Shown here: piece by piece, positions 39,618 to 51,574 of the stretch
Numbering within the stretch: the first letter of the stretch is position 1
Layout of the letters: every line of letters begins with the position of its first letter
Origin: Piezodorus guildinii
Taxonomy: Eukaryota; Arthropoda; Insecta; Hemiptera; Pentatomidae
Reading direction: 5' to 3'
Length of the DNA: 64,000 nt
Assembly: GCA_023052935.1 (NCBI GenBank)
Contig: CM041297.1
Location: 46,066,417-46,130,416 of the forward strand
Notes under the pieces: generated by a model
What the model was told of the DNA's origin: nothing
What the model saw: the letters and a program-made list of their open reading frames with translations, nothing else
The model's database searches: none
Position numbers and translations under genes: made by a program

Positions 39618-42148
39618 TTAAATATAACTCCTGATGAACATATGGTTACCACAATCATAGCTGTCTTTCCCTGACGACAATGTTACAAGAAGGCGGTCTG
39701 AAACTTCGACTACTATACCAGAAAATTTACTAGTATAGTAAATTTCCCCTGTGTTTATATTGACTACAGAGAATTTGGCAGCTTGTTGACCATACCTATG
39801 GGAGGGAAAGATGAGAAGGAACTTGTTGAGAATAACTGAGAGTTGGCAAGGGAAAAGGGGAGCCCTAGGAGGTCCCGGCAGCCTGTACGATACTTTCCAG
39901 CAAATTTCACCAGTTACAATATTATGGCAACTCAATGAGAAGTGCTGAAGTTGTAATAGAACCAGAAACTGCTTATAAACGACTAGTGATGTATCCAAAG
40001 CCACCTCAACTGTTGTAAGGCTCTCTTTAGTCTTTATATTCCATGTTTCAACATGGCTTCTCTCATTGAACTTAATAGCGAGGTAGTTATCATTGAATGA
40101 CATCAAATCTATCCCAGTATCGCTCAAAGTAAATACTATATCACCATAAAGGCTGCAAATTGAAAGACTTTTGTTGGTCCAGAAGCAAACGTAGTCAAAC
40201 CCTGTTTTGAAAAATGTTACTGAATCTATAGCAAACCATTTGTCATCTTTACCATTGATGACAAAAAGGCGGCCACTGTTGTAATCACAAAGCCAAAGAA
40301 TATTCTTTTTGAATTCTATGACTCTCACCATACCACATCGTCTGTACATTGTAGAAATGAATGATAACAGGTCATTGTGATCTTCCGAGTCATCAGTGAA
40401 CCGTACAATAGTACCATTCTTACAAGCGAAGACCCGGTCCAATTTATAAATATTATCGATCCTTTTATATAGTATAGTGATATTGCTCTTGACAGCAGAA
40501 ATTGTTTCAATGTTGGTAAGAAGAAATGTCGGTTCAAGACCTGGTATTGGTAAATGGATCCTTTGGTCTAAATCGAATGACTTACGTGTCACTCTAAAAA
40601 CATCAACAGTGTTTTCAGTATAAGTTGGCAAGAGACAGATTCCTTGATAGCTGGCCCAACCTTGGAAGAACCAAGATTCACCTCCTTTCTTGTGTTTTAT
40701 AAACCTTTCATTTTTCCAATTGTTACACCTCTGGATGTATAATTGATAAAATGTCCTCCATTTTAGAGAGTCTCCTGTGCTATCTAAAATTAAACAAATA
40801 AGATTACCTGCTAATAATAAAAATGAAAAGGTGCAAAATCTAGTATCAATGGAGCAAAAATAAATTTGATCTATAAAAAATAAAAGTATTTAACACACTG
40901 TTGTTAGCAAGTTGAAATCATAAGTTACTTACTTGTATGTCTTAGATGTTTCAAAGAACTTGTTTTTAAAACTGGGAAGTTTTCCATAATGTTGAGAAAA
41001 TTTTCTCTTCACTATTATATTATAAAGGGTTTTTTAAAATAGAATACTAGTTTAAAGAATTAATTCCAAATAATAATGGAATGGAATACCAGAAAATAGA
41101 AAAGCATTCTCCAGGACACTAAAGAAAAGCGAATCAACAGTGGGTGACAGCTCAAAAGGGCGCTACCTAGGGAAAGTACTTCCCCACTATCCAGACTCGT
41201 TTAGATGCCAAATGGGTTCTCCTAGACTACAGAATCATACAATTTTTAATAGGGCATCCGAGGTTAAACTAACTGGATTTGGGATAGATATCGATCCACT
41301 ATGCCATAGTTTGCTGAGCAAATCCTGTTAACTTGCATAGCTTTAGAACCCCAATCAATCATACTACTAAGGAAAACAGGACTATACCTCCTCTCAGAGA
41401 ACAATTTTCTTCAGCTAGTGGCAGAAGACTTTGTGCACAGGTGGAAAATGTCTGTAGGCCCAGCCCATTTCAACATTGGGGAAAGACTAGCAAGAATAAT
41501 AGAAAGTAGAGGAGTTGCTTTGTAAAGTAAAAACAAACCTGTGATTCTACAACCTATGAAGGGCCATTTGTATACCATTTTAAAGAGGGTATAATCACAA
41601 GCGGATTCATATCATTTCTAAGCTAATAACCATGAAAAGAGGTGATCACTAAATGCTCTCCAATTTTCTGGTACCATTTTAAAGCAGCAAGATGAGCCCT
41701 GGGATCACCCCACGTCTGACATAATTGATAAATAATTATCAGCCTATCCACTAAACCACACTCCTGTCTTTAAAGATTAAAAATTACTAACATCTGGAAA
41801 ATCCAAATACTTCATTAGCTAGGCACTTTAATCTGATGCATCACATTAAACAATAGAACTACCTGTTAAAATTTTAACTTCCATGTCATTATTGAAACTT
41901 TTAAAATATTGCTTAAGCAAGTGTACAGTTCATTCCTCAGACCTAATAAATAATGCTATTATCATACCTTCTGACAAAGCTGGGTCATGCTCTTTCTTGA
42001 TATCATTTCTTAAGCAAACACTCTTCCATAACCGATCATTGGCAATTACAGTGTACCATCTTTTACACACCAATGAGCAACGGCTCAAATCATATCCATC
42101 TAAATATATAAATATATTCTCCAACAGTTCTGTTGGCAATACCTCCAT
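39618..42148 (-). CDS. F-box protein with propeller-like C-terminal half, two exons
   Basis: F-box proteins act as substrate receptors of SCF ubiquitin ligases. Exon 1 (42148 to 41968) gives an F-box at residues 3-47 (LPTELLENIF, then CSLVCKRWYTVI and DRLWKSVCL), which would bind Skp1. Exon 2 (40783 to 39618) joins in phase through donor AAG|GTATGA and acceptor TTTTAG, giving SEDSTGDSLKWRTFYQLY at the junction. Total is 1347 nt, 448 residues. The C-terminal 300 residues contain repeated beta-strand-like segments (WLCDYNSGRLFVINGKD, VETWNIKTKES, SVVNINTGEIYY) like a degenerate WD/propeller fold, but no named family is recognised. AATAAA on this strand lies at 39232-39237. The 1.2-kb intron carries LINE debris. 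The product could be an FBXW-like protein. Confidence 0.85.
41100..41340 (+). pseudogene. Possible RNase H-domain remnant of a LINE
   Basis: A 63-codon frame from 41140 reads KGRYLGKVLPHYPDSFRC and later IDPLCHSLLSKSC. This loosely follows the end of LINE-encoded RNase H/C-terminal domains (RY....P, then a ..DSPLC zinc-like tail). The similarity is weak and it lies antisense in the F-box gene intron. Confidence 0.3.
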
Positions 42149-42843
42149 TCTAAAAACGAAAAGAGAATATTAAAAAAAATAATCAAAAACAAATATCCTA
42201 ATCAAAAGATATTAGTGTAGATGAATAATTTAAAGTTTTTCTTTTTAAGAAGGCACTCAAAAATATTGATTCTTTTAATACAATTGATATTATACCTGTT
42301 TTATAATTATTAGGTGTATACATTATTGATAGAAATAACATAAACCTATGAAAACATTAAATAATATAGTGAATGGTAACTTACTGAAATGTTGAGATTA
42401 ATAACTTGATTTCATTTATACATTGTTCTAACTAATTGGCAACTAGCACAAACACTTGGAATATTATGTTAGCTAAAAATATTTGTCAAATACAGCTCTA
42501 TTAAATAATGCAAGTTGACACTTCTAAAAATTTAGGAATTTTAGTTAGATTTATTGGATCCTAACAGTATGCATTCATGATAAGTCAAAAAGCGAAGTTT
42601 ATCAAAATGTAAATTAAAATAAGGAATTCAATAAAGAATTATTTTAAAGTCGGAATATTATTTTCAATGTTTTCATAGCTGTTTATTTATATTTACACCA
42701 AATATTGTAAAAAAGCATAAATATTCAAATAATAAGACAACCATTGGCTCTAGTCCCTCCAAAAAGATGTTAAAGGAAGGTTATACCTGTCAACAGTTAG
42801 GTTGTGTTTTTATGTTTTTTTTTTTATTTAATGTTTTGAGAAA
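42149..42843. promoter_or_regulatory. Divergent intergenic promoter region, F-box gene / HPF1
   Basis: The F-box start codon (minus) and the HPF1 start codon (plus) face away from each other across 695 bp, so both promoters and 5' UTRs must lie here or be shared. The sequence is AT-rich. No core promoter motif is called. Confidence 0.5.
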
Positions 42844-44084
42844 ATGTCTAGTGGAGATGAAGATGAAAGGGCGTTGTGTAAATATGGAGATAGTTGTTAT
42901 CAAAAAAATCCCCAGCATCACAGAAGATTTAAACATCCTAAAAGGAAAACTGAAGACATTGCTGAGAATGTTGAAAAGAAGAGAAAAATAGAAACATGTT
43001 TAAGTGATAGAGCTACTGAAGACAATAATAAAGTTACTAAAGACAGTGATAAAGTTACTGAAGACAGTGCTAATGTTACAATTAACGATACTCCCGAAGA
43101 TATTTCGAATGGATCTGTTCATGATGATGGATCAAATTATATGGATTTAAGTAACATTAAGGATATTAAAGAGAAAATAGAAACAGTGTTTTTGGTTAAA
43201 ATGCCCAATGATTTTTTTAGTTTCTTTGATTTTTGTAAGTTTCTTGATAAAGACAATCCACTAAAAGCGTTAAGTGCTGCTGGACTGTGTCTAGTTGGAC
43301 CATTTGACTTAATTGTTCACGATTTTGATAAGATTGATCAAACTGCTGCTTTACAGCATTATCGTTACTTTTTTGATCCACCTGAATTTCAAACAGTTCT
43401 AAAATGTGATGATAAAAATTTGTTACATTATGGTTACTTTCGAGATGATCCTAAAGAGGATCCTGTATTTGTTGCAAGTAATGAAGCCAATGTTGATTGT
43501 ACATTAAACATTATTTCTGAAAACTTATTTTCTGCTGTTGATATTCATTTAGAAAAAATTAAGAAAAAGTTGACCCGTTTAAAAAGATGAAAATAAAAAA
43601 AATTCAAGATTCCCTCCATGATTGGTGCAGTAAAAATGGATTTAGTTTAGATTCATTAACAAAAAAAATGAGGAGTAGGAGAAGTAAAGTTGTTACTAAA
43701 ACTTTTCATGGTGCAGGGGTAGTAGTTCCATATGACAAGAAAACAGAGGTTGGCTATAGAGAACTTAAAGAAAATGACGTTACTCTTAAAAAAATGTTAA
43801 AAAATTTAGTTGATGCTGATAATGAAGAAGAACGAAAACAACTTTGGGGAAAGTTGCAACCAGTTTTAACTTATGCCAACATCGCTAATGATGAATGTGA
43901 TTTTGGAACAGGGCTTGAATTAGGTATAGATTTATTTTGTTTTGGCAATGAAATTTTTCACAAAGCTGTTTTACAGATACTTACGACAAGTTATAATTTA
44001 TTAGGAAGAAGTGAATTTGCTACTATACTTACTGCTCATTTAAAAAATCGGAAGAAAGGAGAAATTTGTACATTATCACCGTGA
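42844..44084 (+). CDS. HPF1: Histone PARylation factor 1 with N-terminal PBZ finger; -1 frame change at 43578-43587
   Basis: HPF1 completes the PARP1/PARP2 active site so that serine becomes the ADP-ribose acceptor during DNA repair. Frame one (42844-43590, 248 residues) starts with a PBZ zinc finger at residues 12-32 (CKYGDSCYQKNP, then FKHP), which should bind poly-ADP-ribose. It continues with the HPF1 N-terminal domain. Frame two (43587-44084, 165 residues) holds the C-terminal domain: KVVTKTFHGAG, VGYREL and ANDECDFGTGLELG, including the Asp-Glu pair that matches the human catalytic residues. The frames overlap only in 43563-43587. The product would be about 412 residues. No intron is needed. 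AATAAA lies at 44234-44239 and there is no poly-A tail of retrocopy type. It could be programmed frameshifting, a recent disabling deletion or a sequencing error. Confidence 0.88.
43578..43584 (+). other. Candidate -1 slippery heptamer in HPF1
   Basis: TTTAAAA is positioned in the zero frame as T TTA AAA, the X XXY YYZ pattern for -1 slippage. It lies one codon before the TGA at 43588. Slippage here enters exactly the frame of the HPF1 C-terminal domain. No strong stem-loop or pseudoknot is evident in the AT-rich sequence after it. Confidence 0.4.
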
Positions 44085-44233
44085 TTTGTCTGTTTCTTGA
44101 TAACTTAAGTTTCCTTTAGTAAAAATATTTATTGATCCATTTGCAAATATTTTGTAAGAAAACTAAAACGTTTATATTTTTAAATTAATTTAAACTTTAC
44201 CTTTTAACCTAATTTCATTTTTGGTCTAGTTTT

Positions 44234-44239
44234 AATAAA
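44234..44239 (+). terminator. Polyadenylation signal AATAAA after HPF1
   Basis: The first canonical hexamer downstream of the HPF1 stop, about 150 bp after it. From here to about 44925 no gene or classified repeat is recognised. Confidence 0.5.
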
Positions 44240-44929
44240 ATGTCTTTTCTATCAAATTTTGTCTTTATGTTACTAACAAGCCCCCTTTTTTATCTAGCAT
44301 CCATCCCATACAAGTTTTAGTTATTTTAATGAATTTCTGGTTTAAGATATGCTAATCATTTTTAATTCTTGAATGAATAATATAAAGGACTTTTACGTTA
44401 ATTAATTCATAATTTCAATTTTGTAACAATTATTGAAATTATTTTAATTATAATTTGAAAATTAATATTATCAAGTAATTCTTGCTGTAAAAATAAAGAG
44501 TTGGTCTGAGGAAATATAATGATGAATTGAGCTTAGGTTCTTTGTTCACAGGTGAAAAATCACTAAATTAGTAGTTTTTGATGTTGCAATTAATTCTTTA
44601 TATAAAATGCTATTTATTGTGTTGTTTATCACCAAACTCTTTCTTGATGTTTTAACAACTTCATCTTGATTCTCAACTTAAATCCTAGAAGTTAAGAACT
44701 ATCCAATTTACTGGTTATTGACAGTTAAAAATCAATGAATAAGTAATGTATTACAATTTCTTTTGAACAAAGTATATTTTTTTTAAAAATATATCATAAA
44801 CAATTTTGATTTTCACAAATTTGTTTGTATGTTAGTGACAAATTAAAAAAAATCTTATCATAGATAAGAATCAGTTTTCCACAGTTTTTTTTTTTTTTCT
44901 TTATTCAAAAAGAAATATTGTAGGAAACT

Positions 44930-45480
44930 GAAATTATGCCTTTAAAAATGTATGTGTCCAGATGATCCAGCAACTTATATCCTAAATCAGCTTCCTGGAA
45001 GGTCACATTCTTCCATCCATTTTTTTAAACAGAAGCTATCACGAAATGGACTAAACCATCTAGAACATCGCTGTTATCATAAAATATCCACTTTTCATCA
45101 AAAGCAACAATCCTGGACAGAAATGGATCTTTCTTGAAGATCAAGCAAAGAAATGAAGCTGACATTTTATAGCGCTTAATTTTTTGGCGGTCATTTAAGT
45201 GTGAGAAACTCAATTTTCGATTTTTTTTTCACCTTTCCACCCGCCTTGAGGTTGTCATTGAAGGTTGACTTGCTTAAATACACTTTTTTTTTCTACCAAA
45301 TAAGCTCGCAGAACATCTTCATCAAAAGAAGAAGTCCTTCCACGACCTTCTTTGTCATCCAGGCTGAAGTCTTAATCTTGATTTTTTTTTTTTTTTTTTT
45401 TTAAGCACCTTAGAACTTTTTTGGTGCACTCACTACTACTGCCCTCGGCCAACACTTTGTTTATGCCAATGATGGCTTGA
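44930..45480 (-). pseudogene. Degenerate mariner transposase remnant
   Basis: Minus-strand frames give DPFLSRIVAFDEKWIFYDNS, the mariner motif around the first catalytic aspartate (normally RIVTGDEKW..YDN). Upstream on the same strand is a FDEDVLRAYLVE-like segment. Stops and frame changes separate the pieces and no inverted repeats could be placed. It belongs to a different mariner lineage from the copy at 29847. Confidence 0.7.
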
Positions 45481-46539
45481 ATTTAAATCCGTTTTTATAC
45501 TCGAAAGTAGCACCCTTGTAGGCCTAATAAATGACGACATCCATAAGTATTAACAGAAACTCATAGAACGCATCAGCGTTCGAAAACCTGATACTATATT
45601 AGATCAGCATTTTTTTAATCTAAATAATTGACGTACCCATCAGCAAAAACAAACGCAAGAGAAACATATCATACTATATTAAAGAACATTTAAGTATGCA
45701 TTTTTGGGGGAATAAAGTCATCTTTCCATCGTTTAAGAATAAAAAATAAATGGATCATTCAAATAACGGGTGATTTGTTTACGGATTAAATGTTATTGGA
45801 TTAACCAATAAGGAAATTATTTGTCACCCGTTATTCTAATGATATCCAACTCTGCTTAGTAGATATTTTCGACTAGCTCTCATACATTTTTTAAAACATA
45901 TAAAAAGTTTTTTTTTTCTCTTAATCTTTGAAAATTGTCTTCAATTTGTCATAATAAATCTAATTTACAACATAGTGAACAGCTGTTAAGCCAAATGTTG
46001 TGAAGTAGTAAACAAAATTGTTTTCTTAAGTCTTCTTAGTTGTATTACTGGTTATTTGTTAAACTGATGAAGTATGGTGTCTTCAAACATTCATATAACT
46101 TAGTAAGTGAAAAAGGACACTTTTGTCATGAACGACAATCAATTGGCTGGCGCGAGCAATGGAACCAATCAAGAGGATGTTATTACACTTAAAGAGAAAG
46201 ATGATAAGTACCTCAAATATTAACAAAATAAATACTCCTGTAGAAAGAAAATGGATGAATTTCAAAGGTTCCTAAACAAAAACTTCATCAATGAAATCTA
46301 AACACATCAAAACATATGTTAATTTAAATATGTTTTTAGTATATTAAGTGACGTTTCCGTAATTCTAAGTAGTTAGTGTATAATGTTTATATGTATTAGG
46401 ATAATGTTTCAAATGTTTGCAATAATAAGAAATTGTTAATAAATAGTTCTTGTAAATATTGAGTGATTGGTGTATTTTATTTTTCCTAGAATAAAAATAT
46501 AATTCGAAACTATTTTACCTGTTAACACGCAGGAGGTTA

Positions 46540-47395
46540 CATAAACAACGTGCTTCTGCAAACAATGAAACACCTCTATTAAATAGTTCTAGTACAACAA
46601 TTTCTAATTCTACATCTCAACTAATTACTAATACTCACATCACAAACAGCAATACATTGACCACTTTAAATAGTATCCCCAATTTACCTACCTGTAAGTA
46701 ATATGTTTGAACCACGGTATACCGAAATAGAAGAAGAACTTAATGTAACGCCAGTCATCACATACTAATGTAAAACCACCTCCAATCAAAATTAAAGACA
46801 TAACAAATTTCTAGCTCTTCTTCTTCCGAGACATAATAAGGTGAAACTAGTAACCAAAAGAAGATAAACCTTATCGATTCCTAATTAGGAATCTTCATCA
46901 CTCTACGCCCCACGAGATGATCAAATATGATGTAGAGAGAAAAGGATTCACCGTTCGTTGCATCACAAACGTTTTACACCTAAGATCGAAAGAATCTCTC
47001 TCGCTCTTCTTTGTCGATATTGAACCTGCTCCAAACAATGTCGAGGTCTTCAATATTACTAATATAACCAACACAAAGGTTAAAACTGAGAAACTCATAA
47101 CAGATGGGGCATAGTTCAATGAATGAGGTGCCACCACAAACCAAGATGCGTGAAGTGCTGTCAAGACCATACCAGTGAGAGATGCCAGAAACCATGAGAA
47201 GAGTCTGTGCGGTGTGCGGAGGTGCTCACCCAGCGAACTACGTGGGATGCTCCGCCTCGAATTACAGAGAAGGCTCAACGTGCGAAGTCAGGGCGCTTGG
47301 AGGCGAGAAGTAACAGAAGCCCTGCCTCCAGAGGTGGGAGATCGACTTACTTGCCCCCCTCTAGGCGCAGAAGAACGTCAGACGTTATGTAATAA
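46540..47395 (+). pseudogene. Jockey-like retrotransposon ORF1 (gag-like) remnant
   Basis: Around 46770-46800 the translation reads KPPPIKIKDITN-like. Then 46930-47090 gives GFTVRCITNVLHLRSKESLS followed by LFFVDIEPAPNN, the PRE_C2HC-type domain of jockey ORF1. After a frame change, HHKPRCVKCCQDHTSERC and CAVCGGAHPANYVGC are the CCHC zinc knuckles. Several frame changes and stops show it is dead. A possible ORF1 start (MNDNQLAGASNG) lies at 46129. Confidence 0.75.
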
Positions 47396-48176
47396 TTACA
47401 TATAACTACACATTACCACAATATTCAATTTCTCAGAACACAACTCTTCAATTCGTAAGACGTCAATACTCAACTCCTCAGTACACTCGACTCCTTAACT
47501 TAGTGACAGGCACTATCACAAAATCCACCAAGGAGACTGAAACGCCTCTGGATCAGAGATCTGCTTCTTTAGCAGAGATATTCCATGCCAGAACTGTCCT
47601 AGTGAATTCTTATCCTCTTCTTATATTCTTCACCCACGAGTTCAGATGAATCCTGAAGGAGGTTTTGACTAATGATGACGAATGTTGCAATATATGCCCA
47701 ATGGAATTTGTATATAACTTGTAGTTAATTACATAAAATAATACAATATAGCAGTCATACCAATCACAGATGGCCAAAACTTGAAACCAAATAATTACTT
47801 CGCATCTCGTTGCTGGGGGGGCTTTCATCTCGGCATTTGTCCCCCGCCCTCACCCCCCTGGTCCGAGAAACCTCCGTATAGCCTTCGAAGGCGAGGAAGT
47901 GGTGAACAAAAACAACAAACAAAACATACTAGTCATATTATAATATATTTTAGACGGCAATATTACATTATTTTATCTCTTATTTTCACAGTTTATTGAT
48001 ATATAATCTTAAAATAAAGCAAAATTAAAATAAATAACATTAGATAATAGAGGATTAAAGCAATATTTTAAGTAACAGTTAAAAGAATTTCCTCTAGGTA
48101 GCAGCATAAATCAAGAAAATAGACAATTATTGTTCTATTTAGCACCACTAGGTGCCAGCACTAACCAAATAGACAT
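47396..48176. other. Unassigned non-coding stretch
   Basis: A locally GC-richer patch near 47810-47900 contains CCCCCGCCCTCACCCCCC and stands out from the AT-rich surroundings. It may be the tail of the LINE remnant or another element. No gene is seen. Confidence 0.4.
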
Positions 48177-49389
48177 TTCGGAAGTAGGGATTGCAATCCG
48201 GCCGAATCCGGTCCCGAATTTCATTAATCCGGACGGATCCGGATGGCTCGACAAAATCAGGTTGATTTTCACTTTTCGGTCCAAGATGAACTTTTAATGA
48301 GTTATTCGAGTATAATTGTAGTCATAATAGGAAGTTTATGAAATAAAAGTATTTTTAAAAGGGAAAGACCGTTTGCATTCGACCTTAAGGTTTTCGGTCT
48401 ATTCATTTCTGTATTAGATGGGCTGCTACAGGCAACAGTGTGATCGTTTAGCTCTCTGCGAATTTCACAACTATCCCATGCCTTTGTCATGGAAATAGTG
48501 AAATGGATGCAGCGCATCTAGAAGTATGCCCCCGATTACGAAAAATAAGAGGTAAAACACCATCCAGATCGAAGTGGTATCGGGCTGCCTGATCCCTTAT
48601 GGCGGAAGTCGAAGTGGGAAGCATAATTTAAAAAAAAATGAAATAAAAGTTAGGATTAGCTATTTAGCAAAAAATTAAAATTTAGTAGTTTAGGTAACTA
48701 GTAAAATTTTAATGGCTATTAAAACAGTCGGATATTGATGATTTATTTGCTGAAAATAAAGACTATTTGTTTTCTACCGCCCTTTTTCCAAAACCGAAAT
48801 TAATATTTGATAATATATACTAAAGTAATTAGTACTTACATACTATTTGAAAAACAAATATTGTCAGTAGAATAATTTAAAGAGTTATACTTATAATACA
48901 AGCTCATTAATGTGATAATTATGCCATTCATTAGACATATTTATAAAAATATGATGGTGTCTATCATAAATATGAGACTTGTTTGTTATTGTTATCATTC
49001 TCAAATAATTTAAACTTATTGCTGTCAATTCCTATCTGAGTTAGTTACGCAGGGATAATTATATAAGATTTTATAATGTTACTTAATAAATTAATTGAGC
49101 TATCTGAGAAAGTGATGTATGGGAAGACGTGAGCTGTAACGTAGCTCAGTCTTCCTAGATTTCAATAGAGTTGTAAGCAGTGTTTCATATAATTCAGTAC
49201 CTTAACACCTGAGTGAGTACTTGAGTGAGCTATTTCTCTAAAAGAAATGGTGGAGTTGTTTCAGAAGTTCCTCTACAGCCAGCTTATTGGAGGCTATAGC
49301 TCGCGCATATCCTAGATAATAATATCTGTTTATTTCCATTTAGGTGAAGCACCGAAAAAATAATAACACATGTATTTTCTCGCGGAAGG

Positions 49390-50181
49390 GCCTTTTCACA
49401 CATACACGGCTGCCGTAAAAAGGCTTATCTGCCGTGCAGTTCGTTAATCCCCCCCCTTTTCGCACGTACACGGCTGCCGTCCACTTATAGTTGCCGAGAT
49501 AGAGAAATGTGCCGTACACGGCAGCTGCACGGCTATGTCCGGTCGCTACACGGCAGCTACGCGGTTTATCTTATTTTCCTTCTTTCAGTTGTTTTATCTT
49601 TCAATTTTCAGTTAAATGATGGAGCACGAACAACACGCAGCGGCCGGTTTGCTTCTCAAGAAAATTAAGAGACAAAAAAATAAAAGGTTATATTGGGTAC
49701 ACCCTTAATTAATTCAGAGATAATGGAGTATAGGGCTTATTATACTCTGTATCAATTTCCTTTATGGATTAGGAACTGACTCATGACAAATGTAAGAGAT
49801 GATAAACAATAATACATTGTTGTTTCATTATCAAATACAATAGTAATGTTGGATTAGTATTGTGTATTTTGAATATTTAATAGTTATAACCTTATGCGGT
49901 TTAATATTCACTTTTGTTTGTAATGAATATATAAAAAATTGTATTTAGTAATTCTTTTTTTTGTAATGATCATAATTTCTTTGAAGATTCGTGTATTAAT
50001 TTGAAATATATACTTATAATATAATATATTAGTAGTTTGAAACATAAAACATTTTAAAGTTAGTATAATGTTTTTTTATTTGTTATCCGCCTCTACCCTA
50101 CGGGGTCATTGGCGTCATCATATTAAATTATACTCTGTTGTAGTACCCTACAATCTTTAAATACTCAAACAGTTTGGATAT

Positions 50182-50262
<81 letters not shown>

Positions 50263-51394
50263 TAATTGATAATTCTACTAACTTTAAAATATAATAATCA
50301 TTATAATTTAATATAATAGTCTTGAATAACGATTGCATTGATATAGTAGCTCTAAAACAAATAGTAACAACAGCGAAAAGAAACGGCAGTTATGTATTTA
50401 AGGTTCCTACATATTTACACAACAAAAGGAGCTCCTGACACCTTTAATTATATTTAAGTAATTATCTTTTTCTCAATCTTAGAGAAAAAAAATGGATAAA
50501 TATAAACTATAAAACAATTTGTTGTTAACTAAAGAAGGAATATTTCCCCGCGTTGAAACTAATCCCACAGTTTTCAGCAATCAAAGAATATTAATTCTTA
50601 ACATATTTGAATTATTTATAAAAAGGGATAATAAATTTCCAACCATAAGTAAAAGTTTACCTCACTGAATTTAGCAAATAATAAATAACTAAGTTTTATG
50701 ATTATTAAATATAAATAGCATTGCAGATATTAATTAATTCATTTAGAGAATTTTCTTTTAGGTACAATTTTCCTTTAAGTAGGTTTTCATCTATCCTTCT
50801 TTTATTTGTAAACATCTATTAAATTTTTTAATTCAATAAAAAGTACTACTTAGATTTTAATATATAAGAGTGAAAATATAAAGTTGAAAAGCATTTTTTT
50901 ATAAGAATTTAAAAATGATAATTTCATTTTGTTATTATTATAATTAATTGCAATTACTCGTTAAAACAATTTTAAATTAAAAGCTACCATTTTACTAAGT
51001 TATTAATTAAATACTATTTCTTAGTTATAGATTTGTGACGAAATAATTATTTAAATCATAGTTTTGAATACTAGAAAAAAATGTTATTAAATTAAGATAA
51101 CAAAATAATTAAGTTATTTAACAATTATTTACGTAATTAATTAATTTATGCTAGTACAATGATATTAGTTGGTCTGTTTTGAAACAAAATTTAATTATTA
51201 CTCAAAATAAATTACACGGCGCCGTGTAGTTTCAGTGGTAATTGCACGGCTGCTACACGGCAGATAAGCCTTTTTACGGCAGCCGTGCATGTGTGAAAGC
51301 GCCAACTATGTTCCTATCTCAACGACCGTTTGGTCGGCTGATAAGCCTAGGATTATAAACCGTTTGGACGGCAGCCGTGTATGTGTGAAAAGGC
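49390..51394. mobile_element. 2,005-bp element with identical 27-bp terminal inverted repeats, nested in the hAT-like element
   Basis: The first 27 bases (49390-49416, starting GCCTTTTCACACATACACGG) are identical to the reverse complement of 51368-51394. Just inside, both ends carry further ACGGCTGCCGT-type palindromes and a shared AAAAAGGCTTATCTGCCGT block (right copy near 51262-51280, inverted). The AT-rich interior has no transposase and holds an (AT)n tract at 50188-50258. No target duplication is obvious, so the superfamily is open. Confidence 0.75.
50188..50258. repeat. (AT)n microsatellite
   Basis: About 70 bp of alternating AT inside the nested 2-kb element. Confidence 0.95.
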
Positions 51395-51574
51395 GAACGA
51401 ATGATGTACACACCAACACACATGTACACCAAGTGTACAGCATTTTAAGTACTTTTTTTATTAAACAGCAATATTTTTGTTCAAAAATTGCTATAATCGG
51501 ATCCGGTTACCGTAACGTAAGTTGATGCCGGATTACCGGATCCGGTTTTCCGGAATCCAATCCCTTTTCGGAAT

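Larger units (their letters stand above)
48185..51566. mobile_element. hAT-like DNA transposon, non-autonomous, with nested insertion
   Basis: Left end TAGGGATTGCAATCCGG and right end (reverse complement) AAGGGATTGGATTCCGG are imperfect inverted repeats. Both are followed inward by several ATCCGG or GGATCCGG motifs. The flanks TTCGGAAG (48177-48184) and TTCGGAAT (51567-51574) form an 8-bp target duplication with one mismatch, the hallmark of the hAT superfamily. No intact transposase remains. Most of the interior is the element at 49390-51394. Confidence 0.7.

Noticed and set aside
40325..40537. Second minus-strand frame inside the F-box gene
   Set aside because: Shadow frame of the long C-terminal exon.
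41883..42173. 96-codon + frame
   Set aside because: It is the antisense of F-box exon 1, whose minus-strand product has a clear F-box.
46898..47405. Several overlapping frames of 60-126 codons on both strands
   Set aside because: They are fragments and shadows of one frame-shifted jockey ORF1 remnant.
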